Part shown: piece by piece, positions 9,552-18,776 of the stretch
Layout of the letters: each line of letters opens with the position of its first letter
Position numbering within the stretch: the stretch's first letter is position 1
Source of the DNA: Actinocorallia herbida
Lineage (GTDB): Bacteria > Actinomycetota > Actinomycetes > Streptosporangiales > Streptosporangiaceae
Assembly: GCF_003751225.1 (NCBI RefSeq)
Contig: NZ_RJKE01000001.1
Coordinates: 4,712,001-4,776,000 of the forward strand
Direction of reading: 5' to 3'
DNA length: 64,000 nucleotides
Position numbers and translations under genes: made by a program
Notes under the pieces: generated by a model
What the model was told of the DNA's origin: nothing
What the model saw: only the letters and a program-made list of their open reading frames with translations
Database searches by the model: none

Positions 9552-9881
9552 CTACTCGGGCACCCGGTAGGACTGCGCGAAACCTCCAGATCTGTGCAGG
9601 TAGTCGGCCTGGACGGTGAAGGCCTGCGGAACGGGCCTGTCCCGGCAGTCCGGCTCGGGATAGAAGGTGATGTCCTTGTCCGTGTGGTTCACCACGAGCC
9701 GGACATAGTTCATCGGCATCGGATGGCACCCGGCCTCGGGGTCGACCACCTCCCGCTCATCCCGGCTCCCCGCCAGGCCCAGTGCACCGGTCGCCGCCGC
9801 GGCCGGCACCGCCGTCCCGCCGAGCAGCCCCGCGCACAGCGCGGGAACGGAAACGAGCAGGATCACAGAACGACTGCGCAC
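9552..9881 (-). CDS. Small secreted protein of unknown function
   Basis: 109 residues. Sequence: a Sec signal peptide, MRSRSVILLVSVPALCAGLL, ends near VPAAAA (likely cleavage at AAA-TG), leaving a mature domain of about 80 residues. Two Cys are present, in EAGCHPMPMNYVRL and YPEPDCRDRPV, and could form a disulfide. The segment RLVVNHTDKDITFYPEPDC looks like beta strands. Start: GTG 9881, with GGAGAAG five bases upstream, which fixes it well. I do not recognise a family. It resembles many short actinomycete exported proteins with one disulfide. Confidence 0.7.
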   Translation of the reverse strand: MRSRSVILLVSVPALCAGLLGGTAVPAAAATGALGLAGSRDEREVVDPEAGCHPMPMNYVRLVVNHTDKDITFYPEPDCRDRPVPQAFTVQADYLHRSGGFAQSYRVPE

Positions 9882-10285
9882 GGACTTCTCCAGAGGGTAT
9901 CGACGGGGCGGTCACCCAAAGCTTCCACAAGATCCCACCCCGTCACCGCCACCACGGCCGAGCGGCGTGTCCCGGCGCCCTGCCCGTTGTTGAGGCGGAC
10001 CCAGGGGCGGGACGACCGGTGCGGGGCCGGCGTCGAACTCGTGGTGGTCCTCCGTAGTGGAGGTGCGGGTGGTGGTGCCCGAGTTCGCGGGAGCGGCCCA
10101 GGCCGGATTCGCTGATCACCAGCAGGCGGGGTGGGTTCGCCGTCCGGCGCCTGCCGCGACGCCTCGGACGACCGGGCGCGGTGCGGCCTGGCGTGTCCTG
10201 CGGGAGGCGCAGGGCGGGGTGCGCGATGATCCCCTGGTTCGGCCGCGGGGCCGGTCAGGGGATTTTTCGGACGTCGGGGGGCGGC
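9882..10285. other. 404-base gap without a convincing gene
   Basis: Open frames exist on both strands but have neither ribosome sites nor recognisable products. GAGTTCG-like words recur around 10040-10090. I see no terminator or strong promoter. It must contain the starts of two divergent transcripts. Confidence 0.4.
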
Positions 10286-11023
10286 ATGGGCAGGGTGCGC
10301 GGGCGGGTGGCGATCGTGACCGGGGCGGCGCGGGGCATGGGGGCGTCGCATGCGCGGGTGCTGGCCGCCGAAGGGGCCCGGGTCGTGCTGACGGACGTGG
10401 ACGCGGCGGGCGAGGGGGTGGCCGCCCGGATCGGGGACGGGGCCCTGTTCGTCCGGCACGATGTGCGGAACGCGGACGACTGGGCGCGGGTCGTCGAAAG
10501 AGCGGAGGGCGCGTTCGGGTCCGTCGACATCCTGGTGAACAACGCGGGGGTGGCGGACCACGAGCCGATCGAGAGCCTGAGCGAGGAGCGGTTCCGGCGC
10601 GAGTGGGAGGTGAACGCGCTCGGGGTCTTCCTCGGCATGAAGGCGGTGGTCGGGCCGATGGCGCGGGCCGGAGGGGGCTCGATCGTCAACGTCTGCTCGA
10701 TCTCGTCGATGGTGGGCGAGGCGGGCGCGGTCGGCTACACCGCGTCGAAGTTCGCCGCCTACGGGATGACGAGGGTCGCGGCGAAGGAGTTCGGGCCCAA
10801 AGGCATCCGGGTGAACTCGGTGCATCCGGGACCGATCGACACGCCGCTGCTGCACGACGCGCCGGGGAGTGCCGACGCCGTCCTCATGATGAAGGAGATG
10901 TCGCCGCTCGGCCGGATCGGCGCACCGGAGGAGGTCAGCGCCGTGGTGCTGTTCCTCGCCTCCGATGACGCCCGGTTCGTCACGGGATCAGGGTATGTCG
11001 TGGACGGCGGCCTGCTCGCGTGA
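10286..11023 (+). CDS. SDR-family oxidoreductase (hydroxysteroid dehydrogenase-like)
   Basis: 245 residues, classical SDR. Sequence: cofactor motif TGAARGMG, NNAG in ILVNNAGVADHEP, catalytic Ser in VNVCSISSMVG, and Tyr-Lys in YTASKFAAYGMTR. The tail LASDDARFVTGSGYVVDGG is typical. An acidic residue after the second strand (VVLTDVD) suggests NAD(H) preference. Start: ATG 10286 with GGGGGG five bases upstream. Context: it converges on the cluster aminotransferase with only 21 bases between stops. It might be an accessory oxidoreductase of the cluster, but it is on the opposite strand and could be unrelated. Substrate unknown. Confidence 0.82.
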   Translation: MGRVRGRVAIVTGAARGMGASHARVLAAEGARVVLTDVDAAGEGVAARIGDGALFVRHDVRNADDWARVVERAEGAFGSVDILVNNAGVADHEPIESLSEERFRREWEVNALGVFLGMKAVVGPMARAGGGSIVNVCSISSMVGEAGAVGYTASKFAAYGMTRVAAKEFGPKGIRVNSVHPGPIDTPLLHDAPGSADAVLMMKEMSPLGRIGAPEEVSAVVLFLASDDARFVTGSGYVVDGGLLA

Positions 11024-11044
11024 CCGGGCAGGCCGCCTCGGGTC

Positions 11045-12640
11045 TCACAGGCCGAGCAGGCGCGCCGCGTCCTGGGCGCGCAGGACGCCGCACAGGTCGC
11101 GCAGCGCGGCGCCGGTGCGGGCGATCGCGGCGTCGGTGAGCCGCACCGACGGCTCGAAGCGCAGGGTGTGCACGGCGCTCGCGGTCGGGAAGATGCGGAT
11201 CGCGTGGGCGCGCATGAGGTATCCGGCGGCGAAATAGCCGAACATGTCGGCCTTCTCGCGGAGGGCCGGCGCGGCGGCCACGGACTGGTCGTGGAACTCG
11301 AGGCCGACCATCAGCCCTTTGCCGCGGACCTCCTTGACGACGTCCGGGAACTCGGCCTGGACGGCGCGGAGCTCCGTCATCAGGGCCTCACCCCTCGCCG
11401 TGGCCAGTCGGTAGGCCGCGCCGCCGTCCGTCTCCAGGAGGTCGATGACCTTTTCCGCGATCCGGGTGGAGAAGCCGTCCTTCGCGTAGGTCGAACTGTG
11501 GATGAGGTCGAAGTCCTGGCGGTAGCACGAGGCGCGCACCAGGGTCACCGCGGCCTTGGCGACGCCGCCCCCGAGGCTCTTGGCGAGGGTGTAGTAGTCG
11601 CCGCGCAGGCCGATCCCGGCGCTCGCGAAGAAGGACCCCGACCTGCCCATGCCGGACTGGACCTCGTCGATGACGATGGGGCAGCCGACCGCCGCGCAGA
11701 CCTGCTGGATGTGCCGCGCGGTCTCCTCGGTGAGGACGTTGATGCCCGCCTCCCCCTGGATCGGTTCCAGGACGAACGCACAGAAGACCGGCATGTCGCG
11801 TTCGACGACGCCGACGACTCCGGCGTCGAGGGTGAAGTCGAACACCGTCCTGCGTTCGCCCTCGACGATCCGGGCGAGTGCCTCGGGCCGGTCCGCCGGC
11901 ACGAATCGGCACTGCGCGGCGAGCGAACTGAACGGCAGCCGGAAGGACGGGTTGTGGGTGAGCTGGACGCTCCCGACGAGCTTCCCGTGGAAGGAGCCCT
12001 CCAGGGCGAGCAGGACGGGCGGGGCGGACAGGCTCTCGGCATTGGCCAGCTCGGCGGCCTTCAGCAGATGGTCCGCGTCATGGACGTCGACGCCGAGCAC
12101 CGCGAAGGCGTCGTCCGCGAGGACCGCGGTGCCCTCCACCAGCGCCGCCCTCGCGTTCTCACGGTTCTCGTGCAGCGCGCCGCACAGCTCGGCGAGCCTC
12201 GTCACCCTGTCGAGTTCGGCGTGCTTGAGCGCGATCTCGTTGGCCTCGGCGCCACTGTTGGCGAAGACCGCGAAGTAGGGTTCCGCCTCCCCCAGCTCGC
12301 GGGTCAGGATGCCGTTGAGCTTCCGGGCCACGGTGTCGGCGTACGGGTGCAGCGAGAACTGCGCGTACACCGGCAGCCGGGCGTCCAGGATCGCCTTGGC
12401 GTGCGCGACGACGTCGGGGTCGTTGTGGCCGAGGATCGTGGCCCCGAAGGCGCCCACCAGGTCGAGGACCGCGCGCTCCGCGCCCTGCTCGTCGCGGTGG
12501 TAGAGGGTGTCGCCCTCGGCCCGCACGTATTCGACGGAGAGACCCAGAACGGCCAGGGTCCGCGCCATGTACGGCTCGGCCAGGTGCGGTTCGGCCGGGA
12601 CGGGTTCGGCGGCGTGCTCAGCGATGACTGCGGATGACAT
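11045..12640 (-). CDS. Class III PLP aminotransferase, probable aldehyde-to-amine step
   Basis: 531 residues. Sequence: the PLP-phosphate region FANSGAEANE is near 127-136, EGSFHGK near 214, the Asp that binds the pyridine N in IVIDEVQSGMGRSG (about 323), and the Schiff-base Lys about 354 in TLAKSLGGG. About 50 extra residues sit between NSGAEANE and GSFHGK. Role: such omega-transaminases follow thioester reductase release in actinomycete polyketide-alkaloid pathways (for example coelimycin), turning the polyketide aldehyde into a primary amine. This role is inferred from context. Start: ATG 12640, with GGAG eight bases upstream. It is the last gene of the minus-strand cluster operon, 26 bases after the PKS that carries the loading ligase. 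Confidence 0.85.
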   Translation of the reverse strand: MSSAVIAEHAAEPVPAEPHLAEPYMARTLAVLGLSVEYVRAEGDTLYHRDEQGAERAVLDLVGAFGATILGHNDPDVVAHAKAILDARLPVYAQFSLHPYADTVARKLNGILTRELGEAEPYFAVFANSGAEANEIALKHAELDRVTRLAELCGALHENRENARAALVEGTAVLADDAFAVLGVDVHDADHLLKAAELANAESLSAPPVLLALEGSFHGKLVGSVQLTHNPSFRLPFSSLAAQCRFVPADRPEALARIVEGERRTVFDFTLDAGVVGVVERDMPVFCAFVLEPIQGEAGINVLTEETARHIQQVCAAVGCPIVIDEVQSGMGRSGSFFASAGIGLRGDYYTLAKSLGGGVAKAAVTLVRASCYRQDFDLIHSSTYAKDGFSTRIAEKVIDLLETDGGAAYRLATARGEALMTELRAVQAEFPDVVKEVRGKGLMVGLEFHDQSVAAAPALREKADMFGYFAAGYLMRAHAIRIFPTASAVHTLRFEPSVRLTDAAIARTGAALRDLCGVLRAQDAARLLGL

Positions 12641-12666
12641 GGGCGGAATCTCCTTCGCGAGGCGGT

Positions 12667-15600
12667 TCAGAGGCTGTGGTCGATGAACGCGAACAGTTCG
12701 TCGTCGGTCGCCGAGGCGAGGTCGGCGAGGTCCGCGGTCTCCCTTGCGGGAGCGTCGGGAACGTCGGAGATGCCGGGATCCGCGCCGAGGCGGTCGAGGA
12801 CCGCGTGCAGGCGCATCCCGAGCAGGCGGCGTTCCGCCTCGTCGGCGGGCGGCTCGGCGAGCGCCTTCTCCAGCCCGTCGAGCGCGGCGAGGCGAGCGGC
12901 GGCGGCCAGCCGCGCCCGCAGGTGGGCGGCGACGGCGGCGGGCGTCGGGTGGTCGAAGACCAGCGTCTCGGCGAGTTCCACCCCGGTCGCCTCGGCGAGG
13001 CGTTCGTGCAGTTCCAGCGCGGTGAGCGAGTCGATCCCCGCGCTCTCGAACGACTGCTCGGCCCCGATCCGCTCGGTGCCCTCCCGGCCGAGGATCGCGG
13101 TGGCCTCCGTGCGCACCAGGTGGAGGAGGTCGCCGGGCCGGGCCGCCGGTGCGGGCCGCGGCGGGACCGACGGGACCAGATCCCGGAGTGGCGACGGCAA
13201 CCGGCCCGCGTCGGCCTGACGGCGCAGGGCCGACGGGTCCAGCGCGATCGGCAGGAGCACGGCGTGCTCCCGGCTGTCTCGAGCCGGGGCCAGCGCGACG
13301 TCCAGCAGGCGCAGGCACTCCGCCCCGGTGACGGGGCGCAGGCCCGTGCGGGCGATGCGCTCCAGGTCGGCCGGCCCGAGCCGCCCGCCCATACCTCCTT
13401 CCACGTCCCATAGCCCCCACGCGAGCGACGTCGCGGGCAGGCCCGCGGCCCGGCGGAGGTGCGCGATCCCGTCGAGGAAGGCGTTGGCCGCGGCGTAGTT
13501 CGCCTGTCCCGCCGTGCCCAGCGCGCCCGCGACCGAGGAGAACAGGACGAAGGCGTCGAGGCGGAGACCTCGGGTGAGTTCGTCGAGCCAGACCGCCGCG
13601 TCGGCCTTGGCCCGGAAGACCCGGTCGACGCGGTCGGCGTCCATCGCCCCGACCGCCCCGTCGTCCAGGACGCCCGCGGTGTGGATCACCGCGGTCAGCG
13701 GCACGTCGTGCGGGACCCGGCGCAGCAGCGCCCGCACCTGCGCGCGGTCGGCGACGTCGCAGGCGGCGATCTCGACCCGGGCGCCCAACGCGCGCAGTTC
13801 CGCGCGGAGATCGGCCGCGCCCTCCGCGTCCTCGCCGCGGCGGGAGGCCAGCAGCAGGCTGCGCACCCCGTGCGCCGAGACGACGTGCCGGGCCGTCAGC
13901 CCGCCGAGCGCGCCGGTGCCCCCGGTGATCAGGACCGTGCCGTCGGGGGCGAGCCGCCCCGGACGGCGCATGTACTCCGTCCTGCGGAGCCGGGGAACCC
14001 AGACCGATCCGGCGCGGACCGCGAACTCCGGCTCGTCCGCCGAGCCCGCGGCGGCGAGCACGGCGGGCGGCGCCCCGGTGTCCCCGCCCAGATCGGCGAG
14101 CACGAACCGGCCGGGGTGCTCGCGCTGCGCCGCGCGCACCGCGCCCCAGACCGCGGACTCGGCCGGGTCGACCACGTCGCCGTCGGCGACGGCCACCGCG
14201 CACCGGGTCGCGACGATCAGGCGGCGGCCCTTGCCCCGGGGCTCCGCCAGGAACGCCCTGACCACGTCGAGGACCCGGCTGACCGCGCCCCGCGCCCGGA
14301 CCGGGTCCGCGGACGGCCCGCCTTCCCCGGGCATCAGCACGGGGAGCGCGCCTCCCTCGACCGCCGCGAGGTCCCGCGTCCCCGTCACCGCGGCCAGCCG
14401 AGGTCCGCCACCGGGCGTCCCGACCCGGCTCCAGGCGACGTGGAAGAGCGCCGGAGCCGCGCCCCGATCCGCGGCGCCGTCCGCACCGGACCCGGACCCG
14501 GACGCCCCGAGCACGTCGGCGGTGCCGCAGGAGGACGACGCGGCATGGTCGCCGTGCTCGACGACCTCCGCGGCGCCGTCGGCGACGGACGCGGATCCCG
14601 CGTCCTCGGCACTCCACCAGTACCGGCTCCGCTGGAACGGGTAGGTCGGCAGCGGCACCGTCCGGCCCCGGCCTTCCAGCACCGGCGCGAAGTCGCCCCC
14701 CGCGCCCGCAACGAACGCCTCCGCCAGCGCGCGGACGAACGGCCCCCCGTTCGCCGATCCGCACACGACCCCCGCGGCCCCCGACGCCGCCGGACCCGCG
14801 CCCATCTCGACGAACACGCCGAACCCCCTCGCGGCAAGCCCCCGAACCGCGGAACCGACCCCCTCCTCCGCCGCACCGAACCGGTACGACCCAGGGCCGC
14901 TCACCCAGTCCCCTTCCGCCGTGGAGTACCACGGCACCTCCGGAGCACTGATCAGGACCACGCCCAGCGCCTTCGTCTCCGCACCGGCGGGCACGGGGGC
15001 GCCGTGGGCGGCGGCCAGGCGGGCCGCGTCGGCCAGGGGGAGGGCGCCGGAGGCGCAGGCGGCGGCGAGTTCGCCGATGCCGGTGCCCAGGACGGCGTCA
15101 GGGTGGATGCCGTGTGAGCGCCAGAGGGCCGCCAGAGACAGCATCGTGGCGAAGGCCCTTGGACCTGCGGACTCCGGCAGGTGCCAGGCCGCCGCGTCGG
15201 TGGTGGCGGGGGCCGGGCGGGGCAGGTGGGGGGCCAGCGCGATGCGGCATTCGGCCATGCGGGCGGCGAACGCCGGTTCGGTCGACCATGCGGCGTCGGG
15301 TGCCGACGCCGTGGGCTGCGCCGGACCGGCGAAGACGAAGACGGTCCGGCCGGGAGCGCCGTGCGCCGGGCCGACCAGATGGGGGTCGTCCCGGCCCTCC
15401 GCGAGCGCGCGCAAACCGTCCAGGGCCTGTGCGCGGTCGCCCGCGACGACCACGGCCCGGTGCTCCCACCTGGTCCTGGCGGTCGCGGACCTGGCCAGGT
15501 CCGGGAGCCGGGCCCCGGCGTCGAGGGCCGCCGCGAACCGTCTCGCCTGCTCGGCCAGGGCGCGGGCCGACCGGGCCGACACCACGACCGGCACGGGACC

Positions 15601-18600
15601 GCCCTCGGCGGGTTCCGGCCGTGCCGCCTCCTGCGGGGCCTGTTCGAGGATCACGTGGGCGTTGGTGCCGCTGATGCCGAAGGACGACACGGCGGCGCGG
15701 CGGGGACGGCCCCGGTCGGGCCACCCGAGCCGCTCGGTCAGCAGCGCCAGCGAGCCCGCCGACCAGTCGATCTTCGACGAGGGAAGGTCGACGTGCAGCG
15801 TGCGGGGCAGGACGCCGCGGCCCAGGGCGAGCGCCATCTTGGCCACCCCGGCGACGCCGGCCGCGGCCTGGGTGTGGCCGACGTTCGACTTCAGCGATCC
15901 GAGCAGCAGCGGATCGCGGCGGTCCGCGCCATAGACGGCGAGGAGTGCTTCGGCCTCGATCGGATCGCCGAGGACGGTGCCGGTGCCGTGCGCCTCCACC
16001 GCGTCGACGTCGGCGGGCGACAGGCCGGCGTCGGCCAGCGCGCGGCGGATCACCCGCTGCTGGGAGGTGCCGTTCGGGGCGGTGAGCCCGTTCGACGCGC
16101 CGTCCTGGTTGACGGCCGAGCCCCGGACGAGCGCCAGCACGCGGTGGCCGTTCCGGCGGGCGTCGGACAGCCGCTCCAGGACCAGGACGCCCACGCCCTC
16201 ACTCCAGGACGTCCCGTCGGCCGCGTCGGCGAAGGACTTGCACCGGCCGTCCGCCGCGAGCCCGCGTTGCCGCGAGAACTCCACGAAGCCTTCGGGGCCC
16301 GCCATCACCGTCGCGCCTCCGGCCAGCGCCATCGTGCACTCGCCCGCCCGCAGGGCCCGGACGGCGAGGTGCAGGCCGACCAGGGACGACGAGCACGCGG
16401 TGTCGACGACCAGCGCCGGGCCGCGCAACCCGAGCACGTAGGCGACGCGGCCCGCGGCCATGCTCGTCAGGCCGCCCGTCGTGCGGTAGCCGGCCAGGTC
16501 CGCGCGGGCCGGAAGGCGGTCGGCGTACCCGTTGGCGAACAGGCCGAGGAAGACGCCCACCTCGCGGCCGCGCAGCGAGACCGGGTCGATCCCCGCGTGT
16601 TCCAGCGCCTCCCACGAGGTCTCCAGCAGCAGGCGCTGCTGCGGGTCCATCGCCAGGGCCTCGCGCGGCGAGATCTGGAAGAACTCCGCGTCGAACAGCG
16701 CGGCGTCGTGCAGGAAGCCGCCGTGCCGGGTGCACGAGCCGCCGGGCGAGCCGGATTCGTGGAGGGCGGCCAGGTCCCAGCCCCGGTCCGCCGGGAACGC
16801 CGAGATCGCGTCGCCCTCCCGCTCCAGCAGCTCCCACAGCGCCTCCGGGCCGGTCACCCCGCCCGGCAGCCGCACGCCCATCCCGACGATCGCGATCGGC
16901 TCCGCGGACTCGGCGGCGGCCGGATCGGGCCGGGGCGTCCCGCCCTGGAGCCGCGACTGCAAGTGCTCGACGACGGCGGCGGGCGTGGGGTGGTCGAAGA
17001 CGAGGGACGCGGGCAGCGCGATCCCCGTCGCCTCGCTCAGCCGGTCGCGGAGGTCGACCGCCGCGAGCGAGTCGACCCCGAGGTCGGCGAACGCCGCCCC
17101 GGAGCGCAGGCCGGGAGGGGTGTGCCCCAGCGCCGCGGTGGTCGCCGATGCCACGAGGTCTTCGAGCCGCCGTCCGGGCGGGACGGGGATCGTCGGCGGC
17201 CCGTCGGGCGGCAGGGCCCGCAGCGCCGGAAGATCGACCTTGCCCGTCGCGTTGCGCGGCAGCGCGGCGAGGAGGCGCAGTCGCACCGGCAGCTTGTAGG
17301 CGGCCAGCCGGGGGGCCGCGAAGGCGCGGACCTCGTCCAGCGTGGGCTCCGCCCCGTCGGACGGGACCGCGACCGCGACCACCACTTCGCCCCGCGTCCC
17401 ATGGGGCGCGCCGACGACCGCGACCTCCGCGAGACCCGGACACCCGGCCAGGACGCGCTCGACCTCGGCGGGGTAGACATTCTCACCGCCCGTGATGACC
17501 ATGTTCTTCCACCGGTCGACGAGGCGAAGGTGGCCGTCGGCGTCGATCTCGCCGATGTCTCCGCTGTGGAACCAGCCGTCGCCGAACGCCGCGGCGTCTG
17601 CGGCGGGATCACGCCAGTACCCCGGCGTGACGTTGGGGCCGAGCACGCAGACCTCGCCCCGCGCACCCGGCCCGTCGAGGACCGCGCGGGTGACCGGGTC
17701 GACCAGCCGGATCCGGGTGAACGGCAGGGCGGGGCCCGCCGACCCGGTCTTGCGCAGGGTCAGGTCCACCGGCAGGAGGGTCGCGAAGGGCGCGGTCTCG
17801 GTGAGCCCCCACGCCTGCCGGAGCAGCACGCCCCGTGCCGCGTAGTCCTCGATCAGCGCGCACGGCACGGGCGCGCCCGCCACGACCGCGGTGTGCAGCC
17901 CGGACAGGTCGGCGGCCGCGAAGCCCGGCGTCCGCGCGACCGCCGAGTACACCGAGGGCACCCCGAGGAGCGTGCCGACGCGGTGCTCGACCAGGTCCCG
18001 CAGGACCACGTCGGGATCGAACGTCCGGCGCAGGACCGTCGTCCCGCCGTGGGCCAGCGTGCGCAGAGTGAAGGAGCTCAGGCCGCCGATGTGGAACAGC
18101 GGGGTGACGACCAGGTTGACCTCGCGGCCCGTCGTGCCGGTCGCCCAGCCGACGTTCGCGCCGTTCCACCAGAGGTTCCCGTGGGTGAGCCGGACTCCCT
18201 TGGCCCGCCCCGTCGTGCCGGAGGTGTACAGCAGGACCGCAAGGTCGTCGGCCTTGCACGTCACGGGCTCCCGCGGCGGGCGGGCGGCCCCGGCCAGCGC
18301 GGTGCCGAGCGAGGTCCAGCACGGCCCCGGAGGGACGGCGGGACCCGTCGCGTGATCGTCGTCGACGAGCAGCAGGCGTGCCGCCGCGCGGACGGCCTCG
18401 ACCGCCGAGCGGTGTGCCGGCTCCACGAGAAGGGTGTGCGCGTCGCAGTCGGTGAGGACCTCCCCCAGCTCGTCCGGCCGCAGCATGGGGTTCACCGGGA
18501 CGAAGACCGCGCCCAGCCAGGCGCAGGCCAGGTATGCCGCCAGGAGGGTCGGGCTGTTGAGCCCGAGGTAGGCGACCCGGCAGCCCCGGGTCGCCCCGCC

Positions 18601-18747
18601 TTCGGCGAGCACTTCGGCGAGGCGCCCGGCGCGGTCCACGAGGTCCGGATAGCCGATCTCGGCGCCCTCGTACCGCAGCGCCGGGCCGGCGCAGGACCGG
18701 CCGGCCTGCCGCCGCACCGCCGCCACCGGACTGAGATCCACCCGCAT
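12667..18747 (-). CDS. PKS with loading acyl ligase-ACP and module KS-AT(inactive)-KR-ACP
   Basis: 2026 residues. Domains in order: acyl-AMP ligase (1-520; [34 protein letters not shown]), ACP (Ser about 557 in GVDSL), KS (615-1040; Cys in DTACSSS, His in EAHGTGT and [10 protein letters not shown]), AT remnant (about 1134-1367), KR (GGTGALGG about 1602; SSVAG; Tyr in GQANYAAAN about 1749; LDD, so B-type), ACP (GIDSL about 1903) and a C-terminal docking helix. Oddity: the AT has GTGIGE where GHSxGE is required, AGPAQ for PGQGSQ, and over 100 residues missing, so it cannot form the acyl-Ser intermediate. Start: ATG 18747 with GGAGG five bases upstream. A GTG at 18780 overlaps the previous stop but has no ribosome site. 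Likely role: cinnamate loading and first extension, with malonyl supplied in trans. Confidence 0.88.
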   Translation of the reverse strand: MRVDLSPVAAVRRQAGRSCAGPALRYEGAEIGYPDLVDRAGRLAEVLAEGGATRGCRVAYLGLNSPTLLAAYLACAWLGAVFVPVNPMLRPDELGEVLTDCDAHTLLVEPAHRSAVEAVRAAARLLLVDDDHATGPAVPPGPCWTSLGTALAGAARPPREPVTCKADDLAVLLYTSGTTGRAKGVRLTHGNLWWNGANVGWATGTTGREVNLVVTPLFHIGGLSSFTLRTLAHGGTTVLRRTFDPDVVLRDLVEHRVGTLLGVPSVYSAVARTPGFAAADLSGLHTAVVAGAPVPCALIEDYAARGVLLRQAWGLTETAPFATLLPVDLTLRKTGSAGPALPFTRIRLVDPVTRAVLDGPGARGEVCVLGPNVTPGYWRDPAADAAAFGDGWFHSGDIGEIDADGHLRLVDRWKNMVITGGENVYPAEVERVLAGCPGLAEVAVVGAPHGTRGEVVVAVAVPSDGAEPTLDEVRAFAAPRLAAYKLPVRLRLLAALPRNATGKVDLPALRALPPDGPPTIPVPPGRRLEDLVASATTAALGHTPPGLRSGAAFADLGVDSLAAVDLRDRLSEATGIALPASLVFDHPTPAAVVEHLQSRLQGGTPRPDPAAAESAEPIAIVGMGVRLPGGVTGPEALWELLEREGDAISAFPADRGWDLAALHESGSPGGSCTRHGGFLHDAALFDAEFFQISPREALAMDPQQRLLLETSWEALEHAGIDPVSLRGREVGVFLGLFANGYADRLPARADLAGYRTTGGLTSMAAGRVAYVLGLRGPALVVDTACSSSLVGLHLAVRALRAGECTMALAGGATVMAGPEGFVEFSRQRGLAADGRCKSFADAADGTSWSEGVGVLVLERLSDARRNGHRVLALVRGSAVNQDGASNGLTAPNGTSQQRVIRRALADAGLSPADVDAVEAHGTGTVLGDPIEAEALLAVYGADRRDPLLLGSLKSNVGHTQAAAGVAGVAKMALALGRGVLPRTLHVDLPSSKIDWSAGSLALLTERLGWPDRGRPRRAAVSSFGISGTNAHVILEQAPQEAARPEPAEGGPVPVVVSARSARALAEQARRFAAALDAGARLPDLARSATARTRWEHRAVVVAGDRAQALDGLRALAEGRDDPHLVGPAHGAPGRTVFVFAGPAQPTASAPDAAWSTEPAFAARMAECRIALAPHLPRPAPATTDAAAWHLPESAGPRAFATMLSLAALWRSHGIHPDAVLGTGIGELAAACASGALPLADAARLAAAHGAPVPAGAETKALGVVLISAPEVPWYSTAEGDWVSGPGSYRFGAAEEGVGSAVRGLAARGFGVFVEMGAGPAASGAAGVVCGSANGGPFVRALAEAFVAGAGGDFAPVLEGRGRTVPLPTYPFQRSRYWWSAEDAGSASVADGAAEVVEHGDHAASSSCGTADVLGASGSGSGADGAADRGAAPALFHVAWSRVGTPGGGPRLAAVTGTRDLAAVEGGALPVLMPGEGGPSADPVRARGAVSRVLDVVRAFLAEPRGKGRRLIVATRCAVAVADGDVVDPAESAVWGAVRAAQREHPGRFVLADLGGDTGAPPAVLAAAGSADEPEFAVRAGSVWVPRLRRTEYMRRPGRLAPDGTVLITGGTGALGGLTARHVVSAHGVRSLLLASRRGEDAEGAADLRAELRALGARVEIAACDVADRAQVRALLRRVPHDVPLTAVIHTAGVLDDGAVGAMDADRVDRVFRAKADAAVWLDELTRGLRLDAFVLFSSVAGALGTAGQANYAAANAFLDGIAHLRRAAGLPATSLAWGLWDVEGGMGGRLGPADLERIARTGLRPVTGAECLRLLDVALAPARDSREHAVLLPIALDPSALRRQADAGRLPSPLRDLVPSVPPRPAPAARPGDLLHLVRTEATAILGREGTERIGAEQSFESAGIDSLTALELHERLAEATGVELAETLVFDHPTPAAVAAHLRARLAAAARLAALDGLEKALAEPPADEAERRLLGMRLHAVLDRLGADPGISDVPDAPARETADLADLASATDDELFAFIDHSL

Positions 18748-18776
18748 TCCCGCCTCCAAGGTCGTCATGTCGCAGG

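Noticed and set aside
12641-14932. An open frame continuous with the aminotransferase that would give a protein of nearly 1300 residues
   Set aside because: The extra part is Arg/Gly/Pro-rich and antisense-like in composition, and it lies in a wrong frame of the PKS gene on the same strand. The aminotransferase has its own ATG and ribosome site at 12640.
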